Shown: in pieces, positions 22,230 to 23,321 of the stretch
Layout of the letters: each line of letters begins with the position of its first letter
Position numbering within the stretch: position 1 is the first letter of the stretch
From: an uncultured Bacteroidales bacterium
GTDB taxonomy: Bacteria; Bacteroidota; Bacteroidia; Bacteroidales; UBA932
Length of the DNA: 23,321 nucleotides
Direction: 5' to 3'
Assembly (NCBI GenBank): GCA_934725015.1
Contig: CAKVAS010000029.1
Location: 1 to 23,321 of the forward strand
Made by a program: the position numbers and the translations under genes
The notes under the pieces: generated by a model
Seen by the model: the letters and a program-made list of their open reading frames with translations, nothing else
Told to the model about the DNA's origin: nothing
The model's database searches: none

Positions 22230-23150
22230 TCAATTCTTTGGGGCGGAAGCCATTGTGCCAGATGTCTTTGCGCCGGACTCTCCTTTGCCGGTCATCTTTT
22301 TGAAGGATGGCTTCACGAATATGTCCGAAAATCTGCGGTTGTCGGTCTCCCCCGTCATGACAGGAGTCTGAGGCAGGCGGGAACGAAATCCCTTTCTGTT
22401 GTAAAACTCGTCGAGCCGGGCGAGCAGTTCATCGTTTTCAAGTCCGCTGAGTTCTGCGGCGAGCGTGCAAAGAGCCGATGAAAGCCGCCCCGAGCCGTCA
22501 GGAAGTTCCTGATTCAGCTGGTAGTCCAGACAGGCGGAAAGAGTCAGCCAGCGCTCCCGACGGGCTGCGGTTCTGCGCCTGCCTGACGAGGGGATGACAA
22601 ACTCGTCGTATGCTCCCCGCACGACGGCGTTCTGCTCCGGACGGCGCGTGGAGTCCCCGGCATGACAGGCATCGACGGAAACGGCAATCAGCCCGTCCTC
22701 GCCTATCCTTTCGCGCACCGAGGTGAGCAGAAGATTGATTTCGTCGTCAATAAGATGTCGTTCTCCACGGTCACGAGGGCAGTATTTCCTGTAGGCATCG
22801 TAGGGAATCCAAGACTCGTCCCAGCCGTCGCTCTCGTCACCATCGACATCCGTCACCAGCTGCCCGTGTCCGGAAAAATGCACATAGACCGTGTCCCCCG
22901 TTTCACAGCGTCCGGCGAGAAGTTCAAACTGCGCGACAATCGCAGCCTTGGTCGCCTCCCGCCCGACCAGCACGGAGATGTCCCCGAAGCCGTTTCCCCG
23001 CAGCATCCCGGCGACCGCCCCGGCATCCCTGTCCCCGTGAATCCGCGCCCACGCCGGATCCTCATAATCCCCGATTCCGATTACAAGCGCACGCCTCGTC
23101 CCCGCAAAAGAGCAAAGGCACAAGGCGTTAAGAAACAATATTACTGCCAT
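22230..23150 (-). CDS. secreted caspase-like (peptidase C14) protease
   Basis: A 306-residue protein from ATG 23150. The first 17 or so residues (MAVILFLNALCLCSFAG) form a signal peptide, so the protein is exported. The C14 fold is clear: 'RRALVIGIGDYED' is strand 1, 'VYVHFSGHGQ' carries the catalytic histidine (residue 95) and 'IAVSVDACHAGDS' the catalytic cysteine (162). Between them lies an acidic insertion, DVDGDESDGWDESWIPYD, like the metacaspase/orthocaspase acidic segment associated with basic P1 preference. The frame can be extended to a TTG at 23183 but that codon lies inside the promoter box. It is the first gene of the operon; the sigma factor follows after three bases. The C-terminal 40 residues are low-complexity and basic. 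Confidence 0.88.
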   Translation of the reverse strand: MAVILFLNALCLCSFAGTRRALVIGIGDYEDPAWARIHGDRDAGAVAGMLRGNGFGDISVLVGREATKAAIVAQFELLAGRCETGDTVYVHFSGHGQLVTDVDGDESDGWDESWIPYDAYRKYCPRDRGERHLIDDEINLLLTSVRERIGEDGLIAVSVDACHAGDSTRRPEQNAVVRGAYDEFVIPSSGRRRTAARRERWLTLSACLDYQLNQELPDGSGRLSSALCTLAAELSGLENDELLARLDEFYNRKGFRSRLPQTPVMTGETDNRRFSDIFVKPSFKKMTGKGESGAKTSGTMASAPKN

Positions 23151-23180
23151 TTTCTTCAATCCAGTCAGGCTATTCCGCTG

Positions 23181-23188
23181 CAAATTTA
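23181..23188 (-). promoter_or_regulatory. -7 box TAAATTTG of the caspase-sigma operon
   Basis: Exact TAnnTTTG match on the minus strand, about 31 bases before the ATG at 23150, giving a leader of about 25 bases. No TTG at the normal -33 spacing, which could mean activator- or alternative-sigma-dependence. Confidence 0.55.
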
Positions 23189-23321
23189 GCGATTTTTCAG
23201 CAAAAATCCGTCAGTCCAGCCACTTGCTGTAGTTGCTGAATGCCCACGGCTCTTTCATTTAAGATTCCATTGCCGACTTAAAAATGTTGTTATTTTATAG
23301 CGAGTGTGCCTCGGATGGAGA
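23189..23321. other. window-edge intergenic sequence
   Basis: No gene can be supported. A plus-strand ATG at 23293 stays open to the window end for only about ten codons. On the minus strand a 15-codon frame (MKEPWAFSNYSKWLD) lies upstream of the operon promoter; it is too short to call. Confidence 0.25.

Noticed and set aside
23151..23183. TTG start of the caspase gene
   Set aside because: The codon lies inside the TAAATTTG promoter box, upstream of the likely transcription start.
18247..23188. Type III-E CRISPR (Craspase) locus
   Set aside because: TPR-CHAT plus sigma factor is reminiscent, but there is no Cas7-11/gRAMP gene, no Csx30 recognisable by sequence, and no repeat-spacer array anywhere in the window.
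23230..23280. 15-codon minus-strand frame upstream of the caspase operon
   Set aside because: Too short, no ribosome-binding site or conservation evidence available.

Overview
The window reads as a chromosomal segment of a Bacteroidales (Bacteroidota) bacterium. Support: repeated Bacteroidota-type -7 promoter boxes (TAnnTTTG) at sensible distances from genes, a histone H1-like (Hc1) small protein, little Shine-Dalgarno signal, an Mpi-type DNA-invertase fragment, and protein relatives typical of gut Bacteroidales. The genus cannot be fixed from sequence alone.

Layout. (1) Positions 1-8720 form an accessory, partly decayed island, visibly more AT-rich at its left end. It holds a minus-strand DUF4007 + P-loop ATPase pair; a gene-free stretch that looks like a structured, pseudoknotted RNA of about 325 nt with its own promoter box and terminator; the first 54 codons of a serine DNA invertase; an AlbA_2/Schlafen-like regulator broken by an in-frame TGA; a CoiA-like protein; an EVE/PUA-like protein; a Fic AMPylase with a palindromic operator in its promoter; the last 55 codons of a tyrosine integrase; and a RhuM gene with an internal deletion. 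A degenerate second copy of the Fic promoter/operator closes the island. (2) 8740-18240 is mostly core metabolism: CstA-family transporter, H1-like protein, a PqqD-like/HPr-kinase-like pair, tRNA-Thr(CGU), a BaiN/YhiN-type flavoprotein, transketolase, triosephosphate isomerase and tyrosyl-tRNA synthetase. A 42-nt hairpin with a conserved core and covarying outer stem occurs twice, at the flavoprotein 3' end and between tpiA and tkt. (3) 18247-23188 is a four-gene minus-strand operon: secreted caspase-like (C14) protease, ECF-type sigma factor, single-pass membrane protein, and secreted TPR-CHAT protease.

How the parts work together. The last operon is the most striking. Two clan-CD proteases with export signals are co-transcribed with a sigma factor and a membrane protein whose basic juxtamembrane segment faces the cytoplasm. 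I infer an envelope-to-nucleus-type signalling module in which proteolysis of the membrane protein frees the sigma factor. It recalls the TPR-CHAT/sigma-factor logic of type III-E CRISPR, but no CRISPR component is present. The Fic, RhuM, AlbA_2, CoiA and DUF4007/ATPase genes, with two recombinase remnants, mark 1-8720 as an integration and decay hotspot carrying defence or toxin-like cargo.
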